Shown piece after piece: positions 1 through 8,691 of a stretch of DNA of 52,258 nt. Numbering within the stretch: the stretch's first letter is position 1; each line of letters starts with the position of its first letter. The stretch is from Bryobacterales bacterium (GTDB lineage Bacteria; Acidobacteriota; Terriglobia; Bryobacterales; Bryobacteraceae), in NCBI GenBank assembly GCA_020851655.1, contig JADZCI010000031.1:1-52258 (forward strand). The letters run 5' to 3'. The notes beneath the pieces were generated by a model. That model worked only from the letters and a program-made list of their open reading frames with translations, ran no database searches and was not told where the DNA came from. The translations under genes were made by a program, and so were the position numbers.

Positions 1-2
1 AA

Positions 3-86
3 CGACAGTACCTTGCCCGTGCCGAGGCGAGGCTACGGGCACAAGCCAAGGCACTTGGTTACAAAGTTGTGGCGGCTACAGCATAA
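3..86 (+). CDS. C-terminal fragment of an unidentified protein (partial)
   Basis: The frame is open from the left edge and stops at a TAA (84-86). It encodes about 27 residues rich in Ala, Arg and Leu, ending in ALGYKVVAATA. The tail looks helical and basic and could be the end of a transposase, because it sits directly next to an integrase-type insertion sequence, but no diagnostic motif is visible. Function is not assigned. The gene body lies outside the window. Confidence 0.3.
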   Translation, partial: RQYLARAEARLRAQAKALGYKVVAATA

Positions 87-132
87 AGCCCACTTCGGAA
101 GTACACGGAGGTAGCGGCCGCTGTTCCGTAGG

Positions 133-181
133 AGATGAGCCTGAAGCGGGGCCTGGATTCTCACACAAGATGAGCCTGAAG
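133..181 (+). repeat. 14-bp direct repeat at the left flank of the decayed IS
   Basis: The 14-mer AGATGAGCCTGAAG occurs at 133-146 and again, exactly, at 168-181, 35 bp apart, just upstream of the integrase pseudogene. Repeated short motifs near an element end can be transposase-binding sites. No matching right end is visible because the element is truncated. Seen directly; the role is inference. Confidence 0.5.
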
Positions 182-218
182 GGGGTTGGGATCGAGATGC
201 TGGGGATTGATCATCAGC

Positions 219-1113
219 ATGGACGATTCGAAGTGGTTGAGCCTGGAGCAGATCCCGGCGTTCTTGGAGGGAGCCGAGCCGGTGGAGTTCGCGGCGCAGG
301 GCCGGAAGGAGATCTACCCGTGGGTGGAGCGGGTGCTGGTGCGGCATGAGTACGCCTGCCAGGGGAAGGTTGCCAAGGGACTGCCGCGGCGCTATGTGGA
401 GAAGATGACGGGCCTGAGCCGGGCGCAAGTGACGCGCCTGATCAAGAGCTATCTGGCGACGGGGCGGGTGAAGGCGACCGAGTACAAGCGGCATCAGTTT
501 GCAGCGCGCTACACCAAGAACGACGTCGGGTTGCTGGCCGATGTGGACAAGGCGCGCGGCAACCTGAGCGGCCCGGCGACGCGGCGCATCCTGGAGCGGG
601 AGTATGAAGTGCACGGAATCGCGGCGTATCGGCGGCTGGCCGGGATCAGTTCGGCGCAGATCTTACCGGCTGCGCGGTACGGCGGCCTACCGTAAACGCA
701 ACGCCAGCTATGAGCCGACGAGGCCGGCGGTGGTGGCCATCGGCAAGCGGCGCCGGCCGGAGCCGAAGGGAAGGCCGGGGTTCCTGCGGATTGACACGGT
801 GCATCAGGGCGGCTTCGATGGCGCCAAGGGTGTCTATCACATCAACGCCGTGGACGAGGTGACGCAGTGGCAGGTGATGGCGGCCACGCCGAAGATCTCG
901 GAACGGTGGCTGATTCCGGTGCTGGAAGCGATGCTCGGCCAGTTTCCGTTCCAGATCCGCGCGGCTTTCATTCCGACAACGGCAGCGAGCGCATCAATCA
1001 CGACGTTGCGGGCCTGCTCAAGAAACTCCTCATCGAGCAGACCACGTCGCGCTCACGCCACTCCAACGACAACGGCTTGGTGGAGGCCAAGAACGGCGCG
1101 GTGATTCGCAAGC
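219..1113 (+). pseudogene. Integrase-type DDE transposase, frameshifted and truncated
   Basis: A reading frame starting at ATG 219 (MDDSKWLSLEQIPAFLEG) encodes an N-terminal helix-turn-helix part (TGLSRAQVTRLIKSY) and then an integrase (rve) catalytic core. The core acidic residues are recognisable as the first Asp in LRIDTVHQGG, the second in FHSDNGSE and the Glu in SNDNGLVEAKNG. The reading is broken twice. One extra T at about 662 pushes it to another frame, and two extra bases at about 957-963 (CGCGCGGC for an expected CGCGGC) restore the original frame. The family-typical sequence ends at about 1113 (NGAVIRKL), where the C-terminal part is missing. Seen from start to finish it is a dead element remnant lying tail-to-tail with the arabinofuranosidase gene. 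A TTG at 186 would extend the N-terminus but fits less well. Confidence 0.85.
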
Positions 1114-1148
1114 TCGGGGCTGCAACTCACGGCGGGGAGGAACTGGCG

Positions 1149-3167
1149 CTACCGCCGCTTCAGTTCGATGACCGTCACGCTCGCGTGCGGGAAGAGGTAC
1201 TCGAAATCCGGCGCCGCATTGGTGACGGCGCTTTCGACGGGCAAGACAGCGTTCGGCCGCAGCTCATCGTTCACCTGATACAGACTGGTTCCACTCAACG
1301 TCTGCACGCGGCCTTGCTTCGAAGGAATGAAGCCTTCCAGGCGCAGGCGCGCCGGGATATCGCGGTTTGGATGGCGGTTGACGGCAAAAATCGTGAGAGC
1401 ATCGGCTGGGTCGTTGAGCCCGGCCACCACATCCAGGTACGGGACGCCCGTGATTTCCGGTATCCGGTTGTTGCCTTCGTGAACATCGTACGTCTCCCCG
1501 GTCACACGAGTCATGATGGGACTCGCAGCCGAAGACGTGGAATACATGCGCAGCGCCCAGTAGGCGGGCGGCGCATAGACCTGGCTTCGCTTCTTGGTGA
1601 TTCCGGCAAAGTCGATCAGTCCGGTCATATCGGAAATCGGGACAAAGTCGGCGGTCCGAATCAAGGTATTGAGGAACCCGGCGGCCATGATCGCGCCGCC
1701 CATGTTGGTGAAGCGCGGCACCGAGTCGTTCTGGCCGTGGAACAGCCACTCGGTGAAGGCGATCTTCACCTGTCCGCGATGCGGCGAGGCGTCAATCTGC
1801 GCCTTCATTTTGCGCAGTTGGCGTTCCAGGCCCACCGGCAGCGCCAGCGCGGATTCGGCGATAAAGCTGGTTGTTGGCTTGGGCTTCTTTACGTTGCCGC
1901 AGCCGACAACAAAATGCGTCGCCAGATACTGGAAAGTTCCAGGCGGCAAGGCCAGCAGTTTGGCATTCCATTCCTCGAAGTGATCCGGGTCCTGGCCGGT
2001 GGCGATGAGGCGCGCCGTCGAATCCACGGTGCGGACGGCATCGCTGAAGGCCTTGGTCCGCGCGGCGGCGCGCTCCAAAGTCGGGTATCCGATTTGGAAA
2101 TCGCCCCACAGTTCGTTGCCGAGTTCCCAAAGCTGTCCGGCGCCCAACTTCGAGTTCACGTAACTTACCCAGCCGGCGGCTTCTTCCGGAGTGCCGCTGC
2201 CCAGGTTGAGGGCGATCTGCGGAGCCGATCCCGCCAGCCGGCAAAACGCCAGCAGTTCGTCCGTGCCGAAATGGTTGTATTCCGGCATGCCCCAAGCGAG
2301 GTTCAGCATCGAGACGCGTTTGTCGAGCGGGCCGATGCCGTCGCGCCAGTGGTACCCGGATGTGTAGTTCCCGCCGAACCGGATGAGCGGAGTGTTCAGC
2401 GCCTTGGTCAGCGAGATCATCTCCGGGTCCAGGGACTCGACGGCATCAGCGGGGTACAGAAAGACCTGGTCGAGCAGGACTCGTGTCTCATGATTTGCGG
2501 CGATGACGAGATCGGCCGGCTCCAGGCGCGCCAGTTTACCCGGCGGCAGTTGGAAGGAGAATGTGTACCTGGCCCAGTCTGATCCGCTCAAGGCCACCGT
2601 TTGCGACACAAAACCCTCGGCGGGCCGGTTGCGGCGCCGCAGCGAAACGGTCACTTGCGCCGGACCGCTCACATGCTTCGCCCACAGGCTGCCGGTATAG
2701 GCAAGCGTACGGTGGACGGGGAGGAACACCTGCTGGCGCACTCCGGTTTCACTGCCTGGCAACGCCATCAGAAAAAGCGAGCGCGATGAGTTGGCGGCAT
2801 CGCCCCAGCGAGGCTCGTAGCGGTTGCCTTGGCCCTGGTCGAGAGGCTCCCACGGGACGGGCAGCCCGAGCGCCGAGGCCCGGACGAGCGCCGGCTCGCG
2901 AGTGATCTCGTTTTGCAGCGCGCCGAGGCTCCACAGGTTCTCCTCGAAACTTGGGTTGACCACAATCTGTCCCCACAAGCCCCCGTAGATGGATTGCAGG
3001 ATGGGCTCGAGAAACGTCCCATAGATCGTCCTGGGGATCTTGTAGGGGGCCTTTTGCGACGCGTCAATCTCAATGCGGGTGGATTGAGCCCACAGTGGGA
3101 AAAAGAGAACCAGGACGGCGATTCGGCACATGACTAGTAGCAGTCTACTCCAGCGAGCCATGGCCAT
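1149..3167 (-). CDS. Exported GH51-type alpha-L-arabinofuranosidase
   Basis: A 672-residue glycoside hydrolase, probably removing arabinofuranosyl side chains from plant polysaccharides such as arabinoxylan. The N-terminus has a basic stretch and hydrophobic core ending near LWAQS, a Sec signal. A jelly-roll-like, CBM-type insert lies at about residues 110-240, followed by a (beta/alpha)8 barrel and a C-terminal beta domain. The acid/base Glu is in WELGNELWG (about residue 352) and the nucleophile Glu in IAFTEWLF (about 473), the standard clan GH-A pair. ATG 3167 was chosen because AAGGAGG lies 6 nt upstream; upstream in-frame ATGs lack a ribosome site. The C-terminus is intact although the decayed IS abuts it. 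Substrate specificity within GH51 is inference. Confidence 0.85.
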   Translation of the reverse strand: MAMARWSRLLLVMCRIAVLVLFFPLWAQSTRIEIDASQKAPYKIPRTIYGTFLEPILQSIYGGLWGQIVVNPSFEENLWSLGALQNEITREPALVRASALGLPVPWEPLDQGQGNRYEPRWGDAANSSRSLFLMALPGSETGVRQQVFLPVHRTLAYTGSLWAKHVSGPAQVTVSLRRRNRPAEGFVSQTVALSGSDWARYTFSFQLPPGKLARLEPADLVIAANHETRVLLDQVFLYPADAVESLDPEMISLTKALNTPLIRFGGNYTSGYHWRDGIGPLDKRVSMLNLAWGMPEYNHFGTDELLAFCRLAGSAPQIALNLGSGTPEEAAGWVSYVNSKLGAGQLWELGNELWGDFQIGYPTLERAAARTKAFSDAVRTVDSTARLIATGQDPDHFEEWNAKLLALPPGTFQYLATHFVVGCGNVKKPKPTTSFIAESALALPVGLERQLRKMKAQIDASPHRGQVKIAFTEWLFHGQNDSVPRFTNMGGAIMAAGFLNTLIRTADFVPISDMTGLIDFAGITKKRSQVYAPPAYWALRMYSTSSAASPIMTRVTGETYDVHEGNNRIPEITGVPYLDVVAGLNDPADALTIFAVNRHPNRDIPARLRLEGFIPSKQGRVQTLSGTSLYQVNDELRPNAVLPVESAVTNAAPDFEYLFPHASVTVIELKRR

Positions 3168-3291
3168 TTCGACCCTCCTTGCTGGCAAAGGGATGTGCCA
3201 CCGGGTCCGGGCGATTGTCTTATGCAGAGCTACGAAAAGAAGCACCAGACGGCGCGATTCGGAAATCCTAAGGAGTTTGGGGGGGCCCGGA

Positions 3292-3333
3292 ACTCACCGG
3301 AACTCCTCCATTCACAACCGGCCGCCGGTGAGT
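3292..3333. promoter_or_regulatory. 9-bp inverted repeat upstream of the 1110-residue protein
   Basis: ACTCACCGG (3292-3300) and CCGGTGAGT (3325-3333) form a perfect 9-bp inverted repeat with a 24-bp spacer. It lies immediately upstream of a -10-like TACATT and in the divergent region between two exported-protein genes. It could be a two-site operator or a long hairpin; function is inference. Confidence 0.4.
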
Positions 3334-3335
3334 GG

Positions 3336-3365
3336 TACATTAGGTCAAACTAGAGGTCAAGTAGG
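3336..3365 (+). promoter_or_regulatory. Putative -10 box and 12-bp tandem repeat
   Basis: TACATT at 3336-3341 resembles a -10 hexamer. It is followed by two adjacent 12-bp units starting AGGTCAA (3342-3353 and 3354-3365, eight of twelve positions equal). A good ribosome site (AGGAGG, about 3373-3378) then precedes ATG 3385. Tandem sites just downstream of a promoter would suit a repressor, but no regulator is identified. Confidence 0.35.
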
Positions 3366-3384
3366 GCAGAAGCAGGAGGCGGAA

Positions 3385-6300
3385 ATGACGCGGACTATCA
3401 TTTGCGCTGTTGCCGTATCGGCACTGGCCGCGGGATTGGCGCTCGGGCAGCAAGACCCGCGAGGGACGCTGGAACGGCTGGAACGGGCCGCGCGGCAGTC
3501 TCCGCGAGATGCGGCGGCGCAGGCCGCCTATGCGGATTTCCTGGATCAACACCGGGATCCCCGGGCGCGGCAAGCCTACCAGCATCTCTTTGATTCCGCT
3601 GCCGGCGCCGCGAAACTGCAAGCGGCGCGCCGGCTGGCTGTGCTCGACTTGCTGGCGGGAGACCGGGAGTCCGCCGCCAGGCGAATCGAAGCCTATCGCG
3701 CCGCCGGCGGCGCGGATCTCACGATGCCGGCCGCGTCCAGCGTTTCGGGCGAAACCGGAACGGTCGAAATTCCGGGGCCGCTGCGGTCCTTCAATCGCAT
3801 GGCCGCCCTGTCGCCGGATTTGCCCGCCGAGGAACTGATCGGCGCCCTGGCGCGCAATATCATCACCAACGGCTACCAGGCCACCAGCGGCAGCGAATCC
3901 CTGGAACCCACCGAATACCTTAAATTGGTCTTCCGCTACATGTCCCAGGCGCGGGAGATCGACAAGCTGGCCGATAGCGCCAAGGTGCTGCGCGTGGAGA
4001 CCTGCGATTCGGCGCAAACCGGGCAGTTGCTCAAGACCCTCGGTTTCAGAATGCGCGGCGGGTGCGGTTCAGATGTCGTGCTGGAGACCGTCAACGCCAC
4101 GCGGGCGTTTCTCACGATGGATTCCGGTTTCCCGCTGGCCGAACTCGAAGAGGCGCTCCGCACCAACCGGCCGTTCTCGTACGACTACCAGCCCACCAAA
4201 ATTCCCGTACTCTATTCCGCCGAATACTGGCTCTCCGCGCGGGAGAAACAGAGCGGCGAGTTTATCGATACCTTTATGAGCGACCCATCGCTCTGCCGCC
4301 TGTACCTGGGCATGTCAAAAATCGACCAGGACACGGCGGACCAGCTCCGGCGGGCGCTGCCGGTGGCGCGCATTCGCGCCTTTGCCCACGTTTTCGACTT
4401 TTTCGGCGGCATGTTCCGGCTTCGCGACGGCAAGGCCGTCATACCGGGCGCGCCCAAATCGACAGCGGCGTGGACCGAAATGGTAGGCGCCTCTCCAGAC
4501 CAGGGGGCCGAGTTCTTCGGAGCCCTGGTGGCTAAGGACGACGGTTGGATGGCAAGCTACTTTGACTCGCTGTCCCGAATCCAGGGGCCCACGCTCGATT
4601 ACCTGACCGACCCGGCGCGCATGAAGCGGTTTTATGCCGCCCTGCGGGGTAAGATCACCAGCCCCGGCCCTGCCCGCCCGGTGTTTCGAGCCAACACCGA
4701 CCTGATGCTCCTGACGACGCGCATGCGGCTCGGCCGCGACGGCAGGCCGGTGATCCCCGGAGGCATCGACGTTTGGAAGACTCTGTTCACCCTGCACCCC
4801 AACGGCAAGTACGACGGCAAGCTCACGAAATCGGCCGGCGGATGGAAAGAGCCCGACGATGTCCTGGAAGCGCTGTTCGCCCTGTCAAGAAAGGCCGTCG
4901 AGAACGAACCGCTCAAGATGTACCTGGCGGTGAGCGATCTGGAGAGAAAGCGGTCCAAGCCGCTGGAAGCCGCCACGGTGACCCGCCTGCTCCGGGATTA
5001 CCGCCTCTACAGCCCGCAATACGCACTGTTCTCCGAAGGACCCGAGGTAAGCGATTCGACCATCGTTGCCTACCTCGATTCGGCGGCGGCCATCCGCGAC
5101 ATGCACGACAACCTGCTGAAGGCCGATTCAGCGGGCGCCATGCAGGCGCTCGCCGGAATCTGGCAGGTGCTGGTGCGTCACAAGTTGATTGCGGCCAGTG
5201 AAGAGGATGCTACCCTTTCCGGGTTGGTCACGCCATTCGGCAAGATCAAGTCATCACGGGACGTTTTCGATGCCGGACGCGCCGGGGTGGCGCTGCTGCT
5301 CAAGGCCAGCCATGCTCCGGCCAACGCGAACCCGCAGGAAATCATGATGGAGCTCATGGCGGGCACAACCGCGCCGCGCGACGCCGAAACCATGGGGACA
5401 CTCATCGGCGAGATGAACAAGGTCTTCGAGGCGCAAAAGCTGGTTTCCCTGAAGACTCTTTTCGATCTTGCGGATCACCTGGAAAGCGTGTCCAAGGGCG
5501 AAAAGCTGAATACCGCGCTGGTGAACCGGCTCGCCTCGCGCGTGTCGGATTTGAACCTGCCCCGCGCCTCGCTGAGCGCCCAGGAGAAGAATTCATTCTC
5601 CTTTGGCTTCTGGACTGAGAAACACATCGAAGCAGAGCGCAAATTGAACTTCCGGTCCGTGGTGGACAAGTCTTCCGTCTCGCCGGACCGCCTCCGCGAT
5701 GCCCGCGGTCTGCTGACGCCGCTGCTGCGCGACACCCTGGTTGGATTCCTGTACGCTCACTACACACCCCCCGGCGCTCAACTGGTCTACACCAACCCGC
5801 TTTTTGTCCGCAGCCACGACTTTATCGGCATCCAAGGCAGCCATCAGACCTGGCGCACCACGGAAGTGCTGGGCAGCGGCTGGCCTTCCTCGGCGGGAGG
5901 ACGGCTGGTGGGCTCCCTGGCTACATTGCCATACGCCCTGGCCGAAGCTGAACAGAACTTCCTGATTCCGACTCGCGAGCAGGCGCTGATTTGGGGGGAC
6001 CTGGTTCCGCAGATGCTGGTCAGCGCCAAGCTGACGCGCTGGTGGAATGTCGCCCCCGAACAGATACACTATGTCGCGCTGAACATGCGGCTGGGCGAAT
6101 CGCTGCTCGCCGAGTCCGCTTTCTCGCCGTCCCTGCGCGAGAAAATGATGGACTTGATGGAGCGCCTGGCCGACCCGGCGCGCGTGCGCAAGGTCTCGGG
6201 CTTCATCGCCGCGGGCGACATGGCCAGGGCGACGCGTCTGGTCACGCCGGCCGATTTTTACAACCTGGGCGCCATGGCGGCCGCTCAGCGGATTTCATCG

Positions 6301-6717
6301 TCCAGTTCCATTCCTGAAGCGATCCGCGCGCTGGTGGCGGCCTCGCCGGACAAGCTGTCCTCCGAGGCGATTTCCGAAGCCTTTGGGACACCCAAACCGA
6401 CGCTCGCTAATTCGATGCGGCCCGAGTTGTTGAACCTGCGCCTGTTCCCGACCCTAATGGGATACTCCAGCCGCCTCATGGCGGAAAGCTGGGAATCGAA
6501 CAATCTTTACTATGCCTCGCTCGCCGACGAGTTGTACCTGCGGCCGTCGCAATTGAATCTCCTCGTACCCGATTGGACGCAAAAGGGCCTGGAGCAGATC
6601 TTCGCGACGCATCTTGAGGATTGGCCGGCGCTGCTGTATTCCATTCGCGTCACCGGCGATAAGATTCGAACTGCTGAGCGCAAGAGCCGGGGAATCGAGA
6701 GCGCTAGCCTGAACTAG
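3385..6717 (+). CDS. Large exported protein of unknown function (1110 aa)
   Basis: ATG 3385 follows AGGAGG by 6 nt and starts a classical Sec signal peptide (MTRTIICAVAVSALAAGLALG, cleavage near GQQDP). The first 120 residues after it look like TPR-type helical hairpins (alternating Ala-rich pairs with YADFLDQHRDP and RQAYQHLFDSA). The remaining roughly 950 residues are a soluble, mixed helical protein without membrane segments or a catalytic motif I recognise. The frame is uninterrupted and codon use is GC-rich like the neighbours, so it is a real gene. The VWFA-like gene starts 8 nt after its stop, suggesting one transcript. Its upstream region carries an inverted repeat and a tandem repeat. 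Possibly a periplasmic scaffold; that is a guess. Confidence 0.8.
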   Translation: MTRTIICAVAVSALAAGLALGQQDPRGTLERLERAARQSPRDAAAQAAYADFLDQHRDPRARQAYQHLFDSAAGAAKLQAARRLAVLDLLAGDRESAARRIEAYRAAGGADLTMPAASSVSGETGTVEIPGPLRSFNRMAALSPDLPAEELIGALARNIITNGYQATSGSESLEPTEYLKLVFRYMSQAREIDKLADSAKVLRVETCDSAQTGQLLKTLGFRMRGGCGSDVVLETVNATRAFLTMDSGFPLAELEEALRTNRPFSYDYQPTKIPVLYSAEYWLSAREKQSGEFIDTFMSDPSLCRLYLGMSKIDQDTADQLRRALPVARIRAFAHVFDFFGGMFRLRDGKAVIPGAPKSTAAWTEMVGASPDQGAEFFGALVAKDDGWMASYFDSLSRIQGPTLDYLTDPARMKRFYAALRGKITSPGPARPVFRANTDLMLLTTRMRLGRDGRPVIPGGIDVWKTLFTLHPNGKYDGKLTKSAGGWKEPDDVLEALFALSRKAVENEPLKMYLAVSDLERKRSKPLEAATVTRLLRDYRLYSPQYALFSEGPEVSDSTIVAYLDSAAAIRDMHDNLLKADSAGAMQALAGIWQVLVRHKLIAASEEDATLSGLVTPFGKIKSSRDVFDAGRAGVALLLKASHAPANANPQEIMMELMAGTTAPRDAETMGTLIGEMNKVFEAQKLVSLKTLFDLADHLESVSKGEKLNTALVNRLASRVSDLNLPRASLSAQEKNSFSFGFWTEKHIEAERKLNFRSVVDKSSVSPDRLRDARGLLTPLLRDTLVGFLYAHYTPPGAQLVYTNPLFVRSHDFIGIQGSHQTWRTTEVLGSGWPSSAGGRLVGSLATLPYALAEAEQNFLIPTREQALIWGDLVPQMLVSAKLTRWWNVAPEQIHYVALNMRLGESLLAESAFSPSLREKMMDLMERLADPARVRKVSGFIAAGDMARATRLVTPADFYNLGAMAAAQRISSSSSIPEAIRALVAASPDKLSSEAISEAFGTPKPTLANSMRPELLNLRLFPTLMGYSSRLMAESWESNNLYYASLADELYLRPSQLNLLVPDWTQKGLEQIFATHLEDWPALLYSIRVTGDKIRTAERKSRGIESASLN

Positions 6718-6725
6718 GGGAATCG

Positions 6726-7694
6726 ATGAAGAGACTTGCTACGTGCGCGATTCTGCTGCCCCTGTTGGCGCAGGAACGGCCCACTTTCCGGGTCAAAGTG
6801 GACATGGTCGTGTTGAGCTTCACCGTTACGGACAGCAAAGGCCGCTACGTGAACGGGCTGAAGCCCTCCGATTTCAAGATCACCGAGGACGGCATCCATC
6901 AAAAAGTGGCCACGTTCGCCGAAGGCAACCGTCCGCCGGTGCAGATCATGGAAGACGGCTCGAGCAAGCCGATTACGACGACCGGGCCGGTCGATCCGGA
7001 GAAAGGCGGCATTTCGACGGACGCTTTTGTCGGCACCAACGTTTTTGTTCTGTTCGACACCAGCAACTATATGTACCGCGGGTTTGTTTACGCCTCGGAC
7101 GCCATCGCCGATTTCGTGCGCGGCCTGGACCGGGCCGATTCCGTCGCGGTGTACACGTTCAGCCGGAACCTTTCGCGCGGCGCTCCGCTGAGCAAAGACC
7201 GCAATGAAGTGCTCACCGGACTGCGCAAGGCGGTTGCCGGAGACGATGCCGCGCTGTACAACGGGCTGCTGCTGACGCTGCGGGATGCGGCCAAGGTGCC
7301 CGGGCGCAAGGTGGTCATCGTGTTCTCAAACGGTCCGGATAACGCGAGCATGGTGGCGCCCGACGACGTGCGCGCGGTCGCTGAAGACGAGGGCATACCG
7401 ATCTACGTGATTTCAACGAGCGACGTGAGCCGCGACCCGATTTCGAGCGGCGTCTTCCGCCGCATTGCCTCGCGTACGGGCGGCAAGTCTTTCTTTGCCA
7501 AGACGTGGCAGAAGCAGGTCGAAGCATTCGAGTCGATTCGCGAAGATCTCGGCAACTCGTACACCATCACCTACTACCCGCAGCCCAATCCGAACGAGGG
7601 TTTCCGCAAGATCAGCGTCGAAATCACCTCCGATCCGGGCAAGAAGTACCGCGTCTCGGCGCGTCCCGGATACCGCCCGCGTCCGGGGACGTAA
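6726..7694 (+). CDS. Exported VWFA-related protein of acidobacterial type
   Basis: A 322-residue protein with a short signal peptide (MKRLATCAILLPLLA) and the pattern of the VWFA-related family abundant in Acidobacteria. It has an N-terminal strand region (RVKVDMVVLSFTVTD, then a DFKITEDG segment) and a von Willebrand A fold beginning VFVLFDTSNYMYRG. The fold ends in YTITYYPQPN and a C-terminal strand (YRVSARPGYRP). The metal-site motif DxSxS is incomplete: Asp-Thr-Ser-Asn-Tyr lacks the second Ser, so divalent metal binding may be altered. Role is probably protein-protein interaction in the periplasm or outer membrane. It lies 8 nt downstream of the 1110-residue protein and may act with it. 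Confidence 0.8.
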   Translation: MKRLATCAILLPLLAQERPTFRVKVDMVVLSFTVTDSKGRYVNGLKPSDFKITEDGIHQKVATFAEGNRPPVQIMEDGSSKPITTTGPVDPEKGGISTDAFVGTNVFVLFDTSNYMYRGFVYASDAIADFVRGLDRADSVAVYTFSRNLSRGAPLSKDRNEVLTGLRKAVAGDDAALYNGLLLTLRDAAKVPGRKVVIVFSNGPDNASMVAPDDVRAVAEDEGIPIYVISTSDVSRDPISSGVFRRIASRTGGKSFFAKTWQKQVEAFESIREDLGNSYTITYYPQPNPNEGFRKISVEITSDPGKKYRVSARPGYRPRPGT

Positions 7695-7720
7695 ACAGCA
7701 GCCGCCCCGCGCGGCCCGGT

Positions 7721-7729
7721 TGCTATACT
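7721..7729 (+). promoter_or_regulatory. Extended -10 promoter element upstream of panB
   Basis: TGCTATACT matches an extended -10 (TGn followed by TATACT) in the gap between the VWFA-like gene and panB. No convincing -35 is seen upstream, as is usual with extended -10 promoters. Transcription would begin at about 7736, giving a leader of about 165 nt to the preferred panB start. Confidence 0.45.
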
Positions 7730-7902
7730 TCACTTGGCGCCGGCAATTCGCGGCGGCCACGAATCAATACGGTCCGCCTGGGACCGCCATGTTAAGTCCG
7801 GGACTTGATCCGAAAGCGACAGGTACCAAGGCAATGCTTGAATCGAACTCCTCTCCGTCCAGCCGCGCTCCGGCTCCCCATCTGCTACCGGCGGGGCAAG
7901 CC

Positions 7903-8691
7903 ATGACCAGCGGCGATTTTCCTCGCGCCAAGAAGCAGCAACGCAAGCTATCGATGGTGACGTGCTACGACTACACGTTTGCCCGCCTGCTGTCCCGGAG
8001 CGCCATCGACGGCATTCTGGTCGGCGACAGCGCGGCGATGGTGGTTCATGGTTACTCCTCGACGCTGCACGCCACCGTGGAAATGATGCGGACCCACACG
8101 CAGGCCGTCGCACGGGGCGCGGGCGGCAAGTTTGTAATCGCCGACATGCCGTTTCTGTCGTTTCGAAAGGGCGTCGCCGCCGCGCTGGAATCGGCACAGG
8201 CGTTAATGACCGCCGGCGCCCAAGCCGTCAAGGTCGAGGGAGTCGGCGGCCACGAAGACGTGATCGAGCGGTTGGTGGAAAGCGGTATTCCGGTAATGGG
8301 GCACCTCGGACTCCAGCCGCAGTCTCTTCACGCCTACGGAGGGTTTCGCGTCCAGGGACGAACCCCCGACTCGGCGCGCCGGATTGCCGGGCATGCGCGG
8401 GCGCTTGAAGATCTTGGTGTTTTCGCCATCGTTCTGGAGTGCGTGCCGGCGCCGCTCGCCGCCGAGATTACCGGATCGCTGCGGATTCCCACCATCGGTA
8501 TAGGCGCCGGGGCGGGTTGCGACGGGCAGATACTGGTTCTTCAGGACCTGCTGGGGTTGAACATCGACTTCACTCCGAAGTTCGCTCGCCCCTTCCTCGA
8601 TGGAGTCAGCGGCGTCCTGGACGCCTTGGACCGGTTTGACGGTGAAGTCAAATCGGGATCCTTTCCCGCGCGGGAAGAGAGCTACGCATGA
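7903..8691 (+). CDS. panB: 3-methyl-2-oxobutanoate hydroxymethyltransferase
   Basis: Makes ketopantoate from alpha-ketoisovalerate and methylenetetrahydrofolate, the first committed step of pantothenate synthesis in the cytoplasm. Family landmarks are all present: MVTCYDYTFARLL, the Mg-binding GILVGDS and HGYSSTL region, FVIADMPFLSF, AVKVEG, and the C-terminal PTIGIGAG with the following QILVLQDLLG. The 262-residue length from ATG 7903 matches the usual 264. In-frame ATGs at 7834 and 7789 would add a non-conserved, Ser/Pro-rich leader, and none has a good ribosome site, so the start is chosen by family length. The stop overlaps the panC start by four bases (ATGA), so translation is probably coupled. 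Confidence 0.95.
   Translation: MTSGDFPRAKKQQRKLSMVTCYDYTFARLLSRSAIDGILVGDSAAMVVHGYSSTLHATVEMMRTHTQAVARGAGGKFVIADMPFLSFRKGVAAALESAQALMTAGAQAVKVEGVGGHEDVIERLVESGIPVMGHLGLQPQSLHAYGGFRVQGRTPDSARRIAGHARALEDLGVFAIVLECVPAPLAAEITGSLRIPTIGIGAGAGCDGQILVLQDLLGLNIDFTPKFARPFLDGVSGVLDALDRFDGEVKSGSFPAREESYA

Noticed and set aside
867..2582. Long plus-strand open frame (571 codons) across the arabinofuranosidase gene
   Set aside because: It only opens with the IS remnant and then runs antisense to a gene with full GH51 motifs; the product has no recognisable domain. GC-rich shadow.
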